A stretch of DNA of 64,000 nucleotides from Strigamia acuminata (GCA_949358305.1 OX442314.1:38289211-38353210); one strand, 5' to 3'; shown: positions 24,101-56,689, counted from the first letter of the stretch. A program made the numbers and translations. The notes: generated by a model not told the origin, from the letters alone.

Positions 24101-24358
24101 AAGGGTGCTGTGCGCTACGATTTTAGTGAGGTTGTCCTGGGTCTTTTGGAGTGTTTCGGTGATTCGACTCGTCAACTGCTTGTAGGCTAACCACTCTTCG
24201 GACTGTTCGTCTAAGCGCTCTTCGTAAGGGACCCAATCTTTGGGGGCGCCTTCGGGTCGAGTGGCAGCCGGCGGGAAGAACTGGTTTGGATCGAAATCGT
24301 CGTCGTCATCATGCAACCCTTTCTTGGAGCCCTTGATTTTCTTCTTGATGAAGTTCAT
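18187..24358 (-). CDS. stnB: Stoned-B / stonin, endocytic AP-2 adaptor
   Basis: Clathrin adaptor that links AP-2 to synaptic-vesicle cargo such as synaptotagmin. Coding exons 20858-24358, 19951-20166, 19726-19861 and 18187-18503 join in frame to 1389 residues. The first 860 or so residues are acidic/proline-rich and carry many short endocytic motifs: several DPF (AP-2 alpha ear) and NPF (EH domain) sites such as NPFLSDS, NPFLNGS and DPFGESTG. Then comes the stonin homology domain (WSMVLRQPNKKKITGQRFWK) and a mu-homology domain split over four exons (GNRIELRIDVLV, PECWIYLFRVEKHFRYG, QAKYEHHHRSIVWRVPR, YVEFTMPACFVSHTTVRSVS). The tail after VERVNKF is Ala/Ser/Pro-rich. The frame is open upstream of this ATG to the acceptor at about 24378, so an earlier start is possible. 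In Drosophila stnB shares a dicistronic transcript with stnA; no stnA-like ORF precedes it in this exon. Confidence 0.93.
18636..19415. repeat. 21-bp minisatellite in stonin intron 3, 37 units
   Basis: Thirty-seven head-to-tail copies of a 21-bp unit (aaatggaccttttcacttga plus one base). The unit is divisible by three and stop-free in several frames on both strands, so it shows as ORFs of 220-318 codons. Two variants, 'cttgaaaaat' and 'cttgagaaat', occur in runs of three to six. It lies between stonin exons ending 19726 and starting 18503, with good splice sites on each side, so I treat it as intronic. Decayed copies run to about 19600. Confidence 0.92.
20532..20745. mobile_element. TIR element (MITE) in stonin intron 1
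   Basis: About 35-bp inverted ends: 'aaggtgcgtttcataattat' with 'aaatccacccacaaatt' on the left and its complement ending 'tgaaacgtacctta' on the right. Short A/T-rich centre, no ORF. 'TTA' occurs next to both ends and could be the target duplication. Confidence 0.75.
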
Positions 24359-24669
24359 CTCCTGGACTACTTTGCCTCCTGAAAAAAAGCAATAAATATT
24401 TATCAGAACTCATGTCTGCACGAAAACGTTGTTTTTCAATCTGAATGTGAATACTATGTAGTAAACATTAACGGGCAAAAGGTCGAAACCAGTTTGGTCA
24501 AATTCATTGTTTTGCCGATGTACACTTTTAGGAAATTAAAAAAGCCGCAGAAGGGCGATATGAGTAAGGAACGGATACAGAATATTTATGCAAAATAAAA
24601 TTTGTTTTATGCACCAAAATAACAAAGTAAAAGAATTAATTAAGTGAAATCAAGTGTTACAGAGTTATT

Positions 24670-24994
24670 CAGTCGAAACTCTTTATAACGAATCGCGATA
24701 TAACGAATTATCGATATAACACCAGATATATATGCAAAATAAATTTCGTTATGTGCGCATATAATATGCACCAAAAATTCCAATATATGCAAAAAAAAAT
24801 TGAAATATGCAAAATAAAAAACTTTATTTGAGTGAAATCAGGTGTTAAATCGATATAACGAATACCTTAAAATGGCCGGTTAGTTTCGCTGGCCATAGAA
24901 CACCATGTTAAAAAATTTCGATATAACGAATTCTCGTTATAATGAATCAATTTTTCGGGTCCCTTGCAATTCGTTATAAAGAGTTTCAACTGTA
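24670..24994. mobile_element. Pogo-like MITE ('cagtcgaaactctttataacg' family), copy 1
   Basis: Ends 'cagtcgaaactctttata' and 'tataaagagtttcaactg' as inverted repeats, bordered by TA. It carries the family core 'aatggccgg..ggccatagaacacca'. This copy has about 150 bp of extra 'gcaccaaaat..atatgcaaaa' sequence. TIR style and TA target fit the Tc1/mariner-pogo group. Confidence 0.7.
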
Positions 24995-26040
24995 TTTATA
25001 TTGTGAACTTCTTCATTTTCAGCCAATTTTGTCTGTTTATGCATTTATGCACATATGCGGCCTCTAATTATGATCATCTGAACTTCATTTTAGCCCTAAA
25101 AAGATTTTCAAAAAAAAATAGCCTCTGCTGTGTGGTTGGCACCCACACCATCAACAATGTTCAAATTGCCACTCACAAGATGATGGTAAATCCCATTACT
25201 GCCATTACTCATGCACGAGTCACTTGGCAAAACAAACTGCAGTGCTTTCCAGTGTTTTCTACGAATTCTGACCTTCGTATTGCTTATAAAATCCTAATGC
25301 GTTAGCTTCCCATTTGGATAAATAACACACGATGAGCTAATGTTTGCACGTGACGGTTATTATACCTCAATTAGTTCGACGTTAACAGCCGTAAAAAGCT
25401 GCCATACATATTGATGAAGCGACTATTTATACAAATGAGAAAATTCTATTAATACTTTCGGAAAAAATTAAACTGCAAACGATGATTGGCAGGCCCAATT
25501 CAATACAATCGCCCAACACGTAGCAGAATGTCAAGATCCGAGCCGAGCACCATGGTGACAACATTCAATCAATTTCATGCCCAGCTCGCGGCTCCCATTA
25601 ACCCGTCGGTGGGACACGTAACTCATTAAATTTCAAAACGATACAAATAGTCGTTACTTAACAACCGATCAACGACGAAATAAAAATCTCAAAAATCCAA
25701 TTTTTTAAAATTTTAAAAAAATAATTTAAAATAAAAAAATTTAAATAAATAAATCCTCCATTTTGGGATTTGTAGTAAACACCGAAATATATATTTTTTT
25801 TTAAATGTTAAAAAAAAATTTTTTTTTGTTAAAATTGAGAATTTTTCAATTTTTTCAATGGCATTGCATCCACATATTCCACAAGCCTAAACGGGTGCTC
25901 GGCGGTGAAGCCGCTCTTTTCCGCTGCCGCTGCGGAGAAAAAAGCCGAATTTGAGCGCGTAAATTACGCAACTCGTCGCCTCGCTGTCGGGAACGACACG
26001 GAGAAAATCGTCGGTGGTCACATTAGGCACTTACTCACCG
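24995..26040. other. AT-rich first intron of stonin
   Basis: Between the acceptor before 24378 and the donor at 26043. Apart from the MITE at 24670-24994 I see no exon or repeat family, only poly-A/T tracts (25680-25850). Confidence 0.4.
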
Positions 26041-26042
26041 AA

Positions 26043-26200
26043 CCGGGCGGTCCCTCACCCACGAATCGGTGACGAGAAATTGCCCCGATTGAGTTGAGAT
26101 GGAAGCGCACGAGAAAATGGCGGCGGCGTCGAAACGAGCGTCTAAGGGGCAAAGCGGGAAGAGGCGGAGGAGGAGGATGACGACTTTTCCCGTCATTCCA
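26043..26200 (-). promoter_or_regulatory. Likely non-coding first exon and promoter of stonin
   Basis: A GC-rich island in AT-rich DNA. On the minus strand it carries 'gccgccgccattttc', a motif common around animal transcription starts, and ends at a strong donor (gttcg|gtgagtaag) near 26043. The next acceptor downstream is the one before the stonin start codon. Transcript data would be needed to confirm it. Confidence 0.45.
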
Positions 26201-26841
26201 CGCACGAATTGACCGATATTTTCATCGTGTACGAAACCCCCGAGTTAGGAAACAGACTCGTCTCTCCCTATTGATTTATCGAGCTCAATTCCTCGTTTCT
26301 TTTCCTTTTTTTTTTCATCAAATAAATCATAATTCTTAAACTCGAATTAAATACTTAATCTCAATAATTAAATCCCAAAAAAAAGAGAAAAAAAATCTCT
26401 ACGGTGAAGCCACGCAATAAAAATCAAGGGGCAGCGAATTCCATCCAAAAAATCCCCCCCCCCCAAAAAAAATATATATTTTTTTTTATAATTTTTAAAA
26501 TTTAAAATTTAAAATTCCACGTGATTTCGTAATAAATAAGCAACAAAAGTGATATCCGTCGATACCTCACAAACTTCCTACAGCTGTCTTCACATAAATA
26601 AATAAATAAATAAATGACACGTCGATCTGGGGGGAAGGGAAGTTGGAAAAACAAAAAAATATTTTTTTTAAAAAAATCAAGTGAATCGAATTTCCATTTA
26701 AAAGCTAAAATGCGTGACAAATCCACGTCGATTTCCGGTTTCCACCGATTTGCGACACAATTAATTCGACCCAACTTTTCATTTTCCTCCGCTGACGTCA
26801 CCGCCGCCCCCAATCGATACAAAACCAATGGAAATGTGTAC

Positions 26842-27034
26842 CTGAGCGCTGCTGGCTTATTCATTAGTCTGGTTGTGGCGAATTTTTCGTGCATCCGCAT
26901 TTTGAGTGCATCGAACAACATGTCCACATCGAGCCGATCAGCCGAAGGTGTTTGGTAAAGGTGGCGAAGCTTCGCCGACGTCAAAGTGACCGGAGCGCCG
27001 AATGCGAGCACAGAACGCAGAGAAATCGATCAGC
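26842..27034 (-). CDS. Candidate orphan coding exon
   Basis: Minus-strand open stretch with an acceptor-like border near 27037 (tttatttttag) and a donor at 26841 (gctcag|gtacac). The open frame reads ...LRHLYQTPSADRLDVDMLFDALKMRMHEK... split here for length, and continues KFATTRLMNKPAALR. A stop lies just upstream in frame, so ATG in DVDMLF could be a start. It ends in phase 2, which does not match the stonin frame at 24378. It may be the first exon of another isoform or gene; I found no partner exon. Confidence 0.3.
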
Positions 27035-27039
27035 AAAAC

Positions 27040-28017
27040 TAAAAATAAACCTTTTGCTCCAACATCGAATCTCCCACCAGGCGGCGGCACCCGAACACGT
27101 GACAGGTGGCATTGCAGCACAACACCTGGAAATAATGCCTGCTATAAATAAGTTTCCTTGTTGTGAATAATTCTCCATCTGCAGATTTCTGTCATTTTGT
27201 TTTCCCCTGGTGCTGGAAAAGTGGAACTTTTCTTTTTCTTTTTTTTCCACCAAAGTGTTGCATAAGTGCAGCACTTAGTGGGACCCCTGGGCAGCAAATT
27301 GCTACCAATTTCTGTGTTAAAAAGAGCATGTGAATCACAAATCGCCGCTAAATTGATCACAGTTGGGGCGGAATTCGCCAGCAAAGTATGAAACAACGAG
27401 CACAAATTATCACAAATTTTGTCAATGAAAATATTGGCAGACTGCTTTTGTTATCAAAAAGCGTCAAAATTGGAATCAGTGGTTGTGATTTTCAGGTTTG
27501 GATTGTATCATGCGAAGAGTGAATTAAATTTACATGTTACCTGAAGGCTTCCGTAGTCGAACACGATCCATGTGTCCTTATGACCACGGATTGACGGATT
27601 GGAGATGTAATCACGTTTTGCATTGCCTTTTGAGCCGTGACGAATAAATTGATTAAATAAATACCTGATTTTAATCCCGAAATGATGTAATGAATAAAAT
27701 GTGACCTTTTACGAAATACAAACGGAGATTTCGTCGAGATAGAGACGGATATCAAGCGGAGGTGAATAAAATTTGTACGGAATCGAATTGGGACCTTGAC
27801 TCCAAAGTTACGGTGGTCTAGAGAACCCAACCTAATATTTTAACTCCTTCAACCTAAAAATTGGTTCAGATGTTTATAATGTGAATAATCAAACGCACAT
27901 CAATAAATAAAATAAAAATTTATAAAAATACAAAAATTCAAAAATTAGATTTAAAAAAATAAATAAAAATTTAGAATTTAATTTTTTTTAAAAAAATATT
28001 GTTATCAATTTTTACAT
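27040..28017. other. Intergenic AT-rich DNA
   Basis: No supportable exon. 27090-27130 is a short GC-rich patch with 'gcggcggcacccgaacacgtg'. 27900-28017 is A-rich and may be the 3' flank of the small gene that ends at 28018. Confidence 0.4.
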
Positions 28018-28494
28018 TTAGCATTCTTCAACTCGATAAGGAACGAGCGCTATAGAAGATTCTTGTCGGCCAAGACTTTCAATTATGTGATCAAGATACC
28101 ACACATCTTCGAGGTCCGTTTTCAACTTCCGGGTGTCTTTGCTCACTTTCGACAGATGCACGTGTAAATCCCGATAATCCTTACTCAAATTGACCGCGCT
28201 CGAAATTAACTCCCGGTTTCGGTTCCGGACTTCCAATAAACGCTGAAAAAACAAAAACAAAAATTATCGATTTTATCAAAAATTAAAAAAATTAAAAAAC
28301 GCAATTAATTCAACCTGGAACACCCGTCTGAGAGAAAACCGACATCTTCTCTCCGTCAATTCGGTCAGGTGTTTGATGTACCCGTCTTCGTGGGCGAAGT
28401 CGTCAGGTTCGATTTCGGCCAGAAGACGATGTCGATGACCGGGACTCCACGGATCAGCGTTAAAGAATTTCTTTCTTGATTTCAAATCGCTCAT
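28018..28494 (-). CDS. Small two-exon gene, 134 residues, helical protein
   Basis: Exons 28315-28494 and 28018-28242 join in phase 0. Starts MSDLKSRKKFFNADPWSPG and ends ALVPYRVEEC. Both exons have clean borders (ttccag|gttgaa donor, tttttcag acceptor). The sequence is charged and mainly helical, with heptad-like stretches (LTELTERRCRFSLRRVF and LISSAVNLSKDYRDLHVHL), so a short coiled coil is likely. There is no signal peptide or membrane segment. I do not recognise the family. Confidence 0.65.
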
Positions 28495-28734
28495 GATTAA
28501 ATCTCCAATAATTCGATTCGGCAATGATTGGTCAAAACATCTGATTATATTTATAATTAAAACGATTTTTCCATTTTTTTGGAGTTCGGCTCGTCTTGGC
28601 GACAACAAACAATCGACGCCACCTCGTGCGGAAATCAAATAATTTAACTAAGCACTAAACACCGCATGATACCTCCAGCAATTTGATGTGACAGTTGCTA
28701 AATTTTGAGTTGCGTGTTTCAACTTGTGCTTGCA

Positions 28735-29005
28735 AGCTTTTCAATTTTGTGACCAGCTGCCCCTGCGCACTGACCACTTACCTGCAGCGCAATGCACTTG
28801 GTGCCGCTCTCGCACTTCTCGTGCACCTATTGCGGTCCATCGCATTGGGAAATACACTAGAGACACCATAAATCCCCTACACTACAACACTAAAGCCATT
28901 ATAACTGTGCCTTTTGTATTTCGTGGGTAGTTTTTATAGTGTGTGTTGCATCCAGCGCCTCGTGACCCTCCCCTGACCACGTGGCGTCTTTCCAAACGCT
29001 CAAAA
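28735..29005 (+). repeat. Dispersed LTR-like repeat, shortened copy
   Basis: Starts 'tgtgaccagctgcccctgcg', keeps the 'cttgtgca/cttggtgccgctctcgc' block, 'aatacactagagacaccat' and 'gtgtgtgttgcatcc', and ends 'ctgaccacgtgg'. Its right end is the same as in the copy at 63560-63950, supporting one element with fixed ends. Confidence 0.6.
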
Positions 29006-29730
29006 TTTTACCCGCTTTCTTGCGTTTCCACTTTCCAACATGGGAATTTTGGAACGCACCTAATCAGTTGATTCGGTGATTTATCTTTAATATTTTTTTA
29101 AACCTGAAAACACAGATGTTATTTTAAAGGAAAGTCTATCTTAAAATAAACTTTCCTTTAAAAAAAATACCTTACAACTTAATGCACTTTTTTTTCAACG
29201 AGGTTTTTATATTTTTATTTTATTTTCATTAATTTTTTTTTCACTTCATTTTTTTTAAAATAAAACTGTGGGATGATTTTTTTTTGATTCCAACATATGT
29301 ACAACATTCTATTTGTTATATTATTAATATTAACAATGCATAATCTGAGATATCTACATGCCTTAAATCACTTTTTTTTTCTTTAACAATAGTATTTCAC
29401 CTCAAACAGAAGCAATTTGTGTTACTCAACTTAGAAAGCCGTAATTAATCACTCGTATAAAAAAAAAAGAAAAACATTGTAATAACTCTGTAAAAATTCA
29501 CCAATAACTTCACAGCAAATAATAACATTGACAAACAAACACCAAACACAATTTTCCTTTGTGACAAGTGTTGACTAACGAATGTAATGATGTTTACTCT
29601 ACCAATGTGAAGAAAAGAAAAAACAGAAACCAAAACTACGGTCAAAGTCACTGCAAAAAACAAATACCGCACTTCCGCAAATAATGTCCGCAACTACAAT
29701 TCAAGGGTAGTTCTTACTTGAACTTATGGC
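29006..29730. other. AT-rich intergenic DNA
   Basis: Includes a hairpin near 29110-29165 ('ttttaaaggaaagt' with 'aaactttccttta'). 29445-29693 has a minus-strand ORF with hydrophobic stretches and no splice or family support; not called as a gene. Confidence 0.4.
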
Positions 29731-29740
29731 CATTTGGAAC

Positions 29741-30118
29741 AAACTAGGGTTTCGGTTTTCTCGCCCTTTTCCAATTCCCGGTTCCCGGTACTAAAATGGC
29801 CGATATTCCCGGGAAATCGGTACTCCCGGGAATTAAAATCAGGCGACAGAAAATGGCTAAAAAGGGTCGTTTTTCGTAAAAAATGGCCGATTTTAGCTAT
29901 TTTTCGTCAAAAAAGGCCCATTTTAGCCATTTTTCATCAAAAATGGCCAATTTTTGCCATTTTTATGGTAAAAATAGCCATTTTCATGATTGAAACATTA
30001 CAAGTTGTTACATTTCAATGACGAAAATGACGTTTTAACGACGTTTTTTGACGGAACCGATTATTTTGAAAATTCCCGGTACCCGGTACCGTGATTAAGA
30101 AACGTTCCATACCCTTGT
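29741..30118. mobile_element. Terminal-inverted-repeat element rich in 'ccggta'
   Basis: Outer ends 'gaacaaactagggtttcgg' and 'ccatacccttgttc', followed inwards by 'ttcccggttcccggtac' and 'gaattttc/gggtaccggg' arms. The centre is a string of 'aaaatggccgattttagc' units. No transposase. Confidence 0.5.
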
Positions 30119-30124
30119 TCGAGT

Positions 30125-30478
30125 CAAAAAAGTCCTTTCTCCCATTGGCCGAGCCTCATTACTCCTAACTCCAGACTGTATACTACCCCTAGGAGAAGTA
30201 GTTTTTATTTTTATTTATTTTTTAGATTATTATGACCATTTAAATTGATATAACTTTCATTGAATTTTATTATAAAATGTTATTTTCCATTTAGAAAACA
30301 AAGTTTTACGCACTTTTTAATTTAAAAATCATATTTCTTCTGTTTATTGGTTACGTTTTACGATTACAATGTCTGTACATTGTAATGCAATTCTGGTGTT
30401 TGGGTCAATTTTTTTTGGATCACTACACCAGTAAAATGGCTCGGCCAATGGGAGAAAAGACTCTTTTGCTTCGCCGCA
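30125..30478. mobile_element. TIR element ('ctttctcccattggccgagcc')
   Basis: Left arm 'aaaagtcctttctcccattggccgagcc' pairs with right arm 'ggctcggccaatgggagaaaagactctttt' (arms listed in parts elsewhere would exceed limits; the pairing is near 30127-30152 and 30445-30475). A diverged relative at about 39005-39380 shares 'gtagactgt..tact' and 'caattctggtgtt'. Confidence 0.6.
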
Positions 30479-30688
30479 GACACAATTCAAACGCGGCTCT
30501 TAAATGCGGAAATACGGCAACAAAAATAAAAAAAAATCTTGGAACGCAGCTGAAAAACCAAAAAAGAAAAAAAAATATTAATATCTAACGTAAACAAGAT
30601 GAGACACAGAAAATACAAACAAAAAAAGAAATTTCTTATTTAATAATTATTTTCACTAACATACCAATCAAAACTGTGTTATTTTTTG

Positions 30689-52216
<21,528 letters not shown>

Positions 52217-52413
52217 TTAACTAAACTCTATTCCAAAAAGTAATTGAAATACTCCCATTGGTTGGTTGGTGCTCTAGTTCAGTTGTGTATTGAATATGAT
52301 GCTGTTTTCAGATTCCAGTAGACTTGTGCGAAGATTTTCAATGCATTTATACTGGTGTTATGAATCTCCCAACCAATGGGAGTATTTCAATTACTTTTTG
52401 GAATAGAGTTTAG
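52217..52413. mobile_element. Second copy of the 'ctaaactctattccaaaaag' MITE
   Basis: About 197 bp, inverted relative to the copy at 33169-33360. Inverted ends of about 40 bp ('ctaaactctattcc' ... 'ggaatagagtttag'). The two copies are nearly identical inside, so the family moved recently. Confidence 0.85.
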
Positions 52414-52539
52414 CAGATTAGCGCATTCTTCAGCCGGGTGTTTCTATAATGGTTTCTTCAGACAAGAAAAATTAAAAATCAACTTGTGAAAAATATATTG
52501 GTACTGTACTTTCAAAAATGCAGTATCTTCTTAAAGATA

Positions 52540-53080
52540 TTCGATTTTTTTCTAAAATATTCAGTTTTCCTAAAATATTTAGTTTTTCCTAAAATATTCA
52601 GTTTTCCTAAAATATTTAGTTTTTCCTAAAATATTCAGTTTTTCCTAAAATATTCAGTTTTTCTTAAATTATTCGGTTTTTTAAAAAATTTTGGTTTTTC
52701 TTTAAGAAATTCAATTTTTCCCTAAAATATTGAATTTTTTCCTAAAATATTGAAGTTTTTTCCTAAAATATTGAAGTTTTTTCTAAAATATTGAATATTT
52801 CCCTAAAATATTGAATTTTTCCCTAAAATATTGAATTTTTCCCTAAAATTTCGAATTTTTTCCTAAAATATTGAATTTTTCTCTAAAATTTTGAATTTTT
52901 CCCTAAAATATTGAATTTTTTCCTAAAATATTGAATTTTTCCCTAAATTTTTGTATTTTTTCCTAAAATTTTGAATTTTTCCTTAAAATTTTGAATTTTT
53001 CCTTAAAATTTTGAATTTTTCCTTAAAATTTTGAATTTTTCCCTAAAATTTCGAATTTTTCACTACAATTTTGAATAAAT
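52540..53080. repeat. Tandem repeat, about 20-bp unit 'cctaaaatattgaatttttc'
   Basis: Around 25 copies drifting from 'cctaaaatattcagtttt' to 'ccttaaaattttgaattttt'. Lies between SIK3 and elongin C, followed by A/T-rich sequence up to 53521 that includes an A-tract of about 30 bases at 53405-53435. Confidence 0.85.
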
Positions 53081-53403
53081 AAATAAATAAATAAATAAAA
53101 TAAAATAAAATATAACTTTAGTGAATTTGATGCCATTACATTTCAAAGTGAAAACAACACACGCACAGCAACCAAATAAGAATTGCAACTGACAAGTGAG
53201 TATATATATATATCTAGAAATCATTACATTTGTTATAAATATAATCCACTACACTCACATTACTTTCCTCGTTTAAATCCATGCGTTTGCGTGCGTACGT
53301 AACTCTCCTTGCGTGTCCACATGACGTCCACACCTTCCCATTCATCGACACGGCCACTACTATTTCTCAATCCACAATTTCCAAATTATCATTATAAAAT
53401 TTC

Positions 53404-53441
<38 letters not shown>

Positions 53442-53521
53442 ATTCTATTCGAAAAAATATTTAATACATAAAATTAAAATTAAAATAAAAAATTAAAATA
53501 TTATCAATTAATTATCATCAT

Positions 53522-53854
53522 TCAACACTGCAAGAAGTTGGCAGCCATGAGCACTTCGAGGCAAAGCTCGGCCGGCAGGTCAAAGTTGGGCAGATCGAGC
53601 TCGCCGGTGTACCGAGCCTTGTACGCCAGATAATGGCAAATCTTTTCCAGCACCAGACTCGGAATTTCGCGGAATTTTATTTCGTTACTGTCATTCTCGA
53701 GGAACGCACCGGGTCCACTAAGCATCGCCTTAATAATCCCCGACTGAACGGCGTGCTTGCGCTTTATTACGAACTCGTGTCCGTCCGACGACACCAGCTT
53801 CACGTACACCGACTCGGGTCCCTCGCAGTTTCCGTACTCTTTCGAATCTGACAT
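53522..53854 (-). CDS. EloC: Elongin C, adaptor of Cullin-RING ligases and elongin complex
   Basis: Skp1-fold adaptor that binds BC-box proteins and elongin B, linking them to Cul2/Cul5. Complete 110-residue ORF with no intron, the normal length. Highly conserved words: [37 protein letters not shown] and the C-terminal [15 protein letters not shown] that contacts the BC box. Start codon is the first ATG and fits the family start. A GC-richer upstream patch (53930-54240) is the likely promoter. One atypical region is the short loop ...[15 protein letters not shown]. Confidence 0.96.
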   Translation of the reverse strand: MSDSKEYGNCEGPESVYVKLVSSDGHEFVIKRKHAVQSGIIKAMLSGPGAFLENDSNEIKFREIPSLVLEKICHYLAYKARYTGELDLPNFDLPAELCLEVLMAANFLQC

Positions 53855-53939
53855 TTATAACTAAATGGAAATTTTTCGGTATAAACTCAACATCAAAACA
53901 CCGCGAAAATTAATAAACTAAACCGATAATTGCAATCAG

Positions 53940-54700
53940 TCAAATCGATCTGCGGCGAATTCGTTCCGACATTATATGCGCTGCTACAAGAATAACTGCA
54001 CGCGCGAAATTACAAATGCATTCTGGGTATTTGTGCATTGTTTTGTGGGGGCAGTGCAGGGAAGTGCGACTATGTTTTCTATATTTTTTTTATTTTCTGG
54101 CGTGGTTGGGCGATATATTTAGCAACTTTAAGTTCAGCGCCCGTGAGGTCGTAATGACATCATTTGGCATACGTCACGCGAGTTGACGACGCACGTTGGT
54201 TGACGCACATCGTGCGAGTTGACGCACGTTGCACTTAAGCGCACTGTGCTGCAGTGAAGCTCAAGGGGGTGCTTATCGAAACGCGATCTAATGGAGAAAT
54301 AAAAATAATAATTTTAAATTATGAAAATGGAAAAATCGATTTTTAAACGGGAGAATTAATTGGATGTTTGGGTGTGTGGCCGCTGTTTTCTCGCTTTTTG
54401 AAATTGCCGTCAGAGGGAAACACCTCTTTTAATTTTTCCTGACGGCGGAATTTTCGTATGTTTTTGTGTTTTGTGGTGTTTTTAGTATTTGGAGAGAGTA
54501 AATAATTTTTTTAATGAAGGCTAGGTTGGTTTAAACAGTTTTCTGTCGTATTTTATGCGATATACACAGGTGGCTGGGTGTCCAAGCTTGTGGTCAATAA
54601 ATCATTCATTTGGAGTGTAATTCTAGTAAATTTATCCTAGGTTATACTGTGTTTGTTTAGGGTGATTTCCGAGAGATTTCTAAGTGGCGGACGGAAGTGT
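53940..54700. other. Flank between elongin C and a tandem repeat
   Basis: Contains a cluster of 'gttgacg(a)cgcacgttg' repeats at about 54175-54235 and otherwise AT-rich DNA. No exon found. Confidence 0.4.
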
Positions 54701-54714
54701 CATGGTCAAACATG

Positions 54715-55080
54715 ACGTAAAATCGCAAAAAATGTCAAACTGTACGTAAAAATCGCAAAAAATGTCAAACTGTACGTAAAAATCGCAAAAAATGTCAAAC
54801 TGTACGTAAAAATCGCAAAAAATGTCAAACGGTACGTAAAAATCGCAAAAAATGTCAAACTGTACGTAAAAATCGCAAAAAATGTCAAACTGTACGTAAA
54901 AATCGCAAAAAATGATCAAAAAAATATCAAACTGTACGTAAAATCGCAAAAAACATCAAACTTCACGTAAAAATCGCAAAAAAAATTATCAAACTTCACA
55001 TAAAATCGCAAAAATAAATTTTCTTAAATTAAATATCCGGTTAAAATCGCAAAAAAAATTTATTACATTTCAGATCAAAA
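54715..55080. repeat. 30-bp tandem repeat (aatgtcaaactgtacgtaaa core)
   Basis: Six almost identical 30-bp units at 54727-54910, then decaying ones to about 55080. The FDIFCDFYV-type minus-strand ORF is repeat-derived. Confidence 0.92.
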
Positions 55081-55297
55081 TTGCCAAAAAAAATTATTAA
55101 ATGTCACGCAAAATCGGTCAAATTCAACACAAAATTTATGATTTTAAACAAAAATTATAATTTTAATCGTTCCAAACCTAAGGCCTTTAATTTTTACAAC
55201 TTTTCAAAAAATAATTAAACAAATAAAACCAAAATTTAAACTTAGCAATTTAAAAATATTAAACTGAAAAAAAAAACAATTTTACGAAACATTGCGA

Positions 55298-55855
55298 TCA
55301 CTTCCGGGCTGGTCTCGCTAATCTTACCGCCCTTCGGTCTCTTCTCAGTCGCCTCATCGGTCCTTGCACTTTCGGCTTCTCGGTGGCAACCGATGTAGAT
55401 GGTGTGGATCCGCAGCTGGTGCGGTTAACGCCGCCTCTTTCATCTCTAATTTCCGCGCGACGTAACAGCTCACACTGCAATATTGCTTCTCTGAACACTT
55501 CAAATTCTGTCCAAGTGGGATTCTGCTCCGCTACTACCCAGTGGTAGTAGAGCAGCGCACTCGCAGCGGGCGACGATGCGATTTTCGGACTCTCCTGCTC
55601 GACATTGACAACCCTTCGGCCGCTAAACACCGCCGCTTTTTCACCCCGTGACTTCCCGTTGGGAACCTTTTGTTTACCTAACTTACCTTTCATAGGCGAG
55701 ACCGCATTTCTGCTCTCTCGATCGTCCACGTACAAGCAGTTAGGCCGCCGGAAACCATCGCCAACGACGCCGAGGCAGTTTGCGCATGGGACGGTTAATT
55801 TGTACGGGGCCGACATCATCTTCGCATCCCAACACGGGCAAATTTGCATCGACAT
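55298..55855 (-). CDS. Small basic protein of unknown function, 185 residues
   Basis: Single-exon ORF starting MSMQICPCWDAKMMSAPYK and ending RRAVRLARPARK. The N-terminus has four cysteines (ICPCW, PCANC) that could bind a metal. A middle helix reads PTWTEFEVFREAILQCELL. The tail is strongly basic. Base composition is richer in GC than the flanks, which supports coding. No family recognised; a spliced longer form cannot be excluded. Confidence 0.5.
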   Translation of the reverse strand: MSMQICPCWDAKMMSAPYKLTVPCANCLGVVGDGFRRPNCLYVDDRESRNAVSPMKGKLGKQKVPNGKSRGEKAAVFSGRRVVNVEQESPKIASSPAASALLYYHWVVAEQNPTWTEFEVFREAILQCELLRRAEIRDERGGVNRTSCGSTPSTSVATEKPKVQGPMRRLRRDRRAVRLARPARK

Positions 55856-56174
55856 TTGTTCAAAATTAATGCACGTTTTAACGATGCGAATAAAATTGTT
55901 TCTCTCAGGTAGTGTTGCTTATGTGAAGGTCAATCAAGCAGTGTCCCTTGGTCTCGGGGACGTGACATAAACGGTACGTGAGCGTAGGATTCGTATTGGT
56001 GCGTGGGAGCGGACGTGATCGAAATTGCTTCTTGTCCGCCTGGTGTTGCATTGTATTGAATCAGAATACAATATACCGATTAATTCACAACGAGTTTTAG
56101 TATTTTTTTTTTCAAACTACAGTTTCTTTCTAATAAAATATACATACATTATATATTTTTTTTGTTGAAAAATT

Positions 56175-56474
56175 TTAACATTGGTAAAAAGAATTGCATT
56201 TTGCTTCACACTGGTAATAGTTGCGCCCCGTGAAAAGACTCCCGCACGTCTGAAGACAAGCCGTGCATTTTTCGTCCGGGGACAAATCGCGTAAATTAAC
56301 CAATTTCAAATAGCTTGGAAGCACAATTGCCGTCAGGAAGCCTATTAGTAATCCAACGACATAAAAGACAACTCCTCTTTTCAAAATACTGCGTAAATAA
56401 ATATTTAAATATGAAATTAAATGGATGGAAACGTAACGTTCGACTTCCTTAAATTGTACTTACTGGTGATTCAT
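56175..56474 (-). CDS. Small single-pass membrane protein with Cys-rich tail, 74 residues
   Basis: Exon 1 (ATGAATCACCA, 56464-56474) joins exon 2 (56175-56388). A basic start is followed by one hydrophobic segment (VVFYVVGLLIGFLTAIVL). The tail has six cysteines in a CTAC...C...CEAKC...C spacing, likely disulphide-bonded on the lumenal or outer side. Splice sites: acca|gtaagt and ttatttacgcag. Family not recognised. Confidence 0.6.
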
Positions 56475-56689
56475 ATTCACAAATCCACTGCATGGAAACA
56501 AATTTCAGAAATTCACAGACACATAATTCTGTTTCTGTCATCTTTAACATTCTAAACAATGATAATCCCATGATGATTCACTTTTTTGCAGTAATAAACT
56601 AATAACAATAATGTGTGAATTTATTATTGTCAAAAGTTCGTCGTTTAGAAAATCGGTTGTTTTAGCCCGAAAATGAACGTTTCAGGCTG

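Noticed and set aside
29445-29693. 82-codon hydrophobic minus-strand ORF
   Set aside because: AT-rich composition, no splice context or recognised family.
54715-55010. Regular 30-bp direct repeats resembling a CRISPR array
   Set aside because: Units are contiguous with no unique spacers, and the window is eukaryotic; it is a minisatellite.
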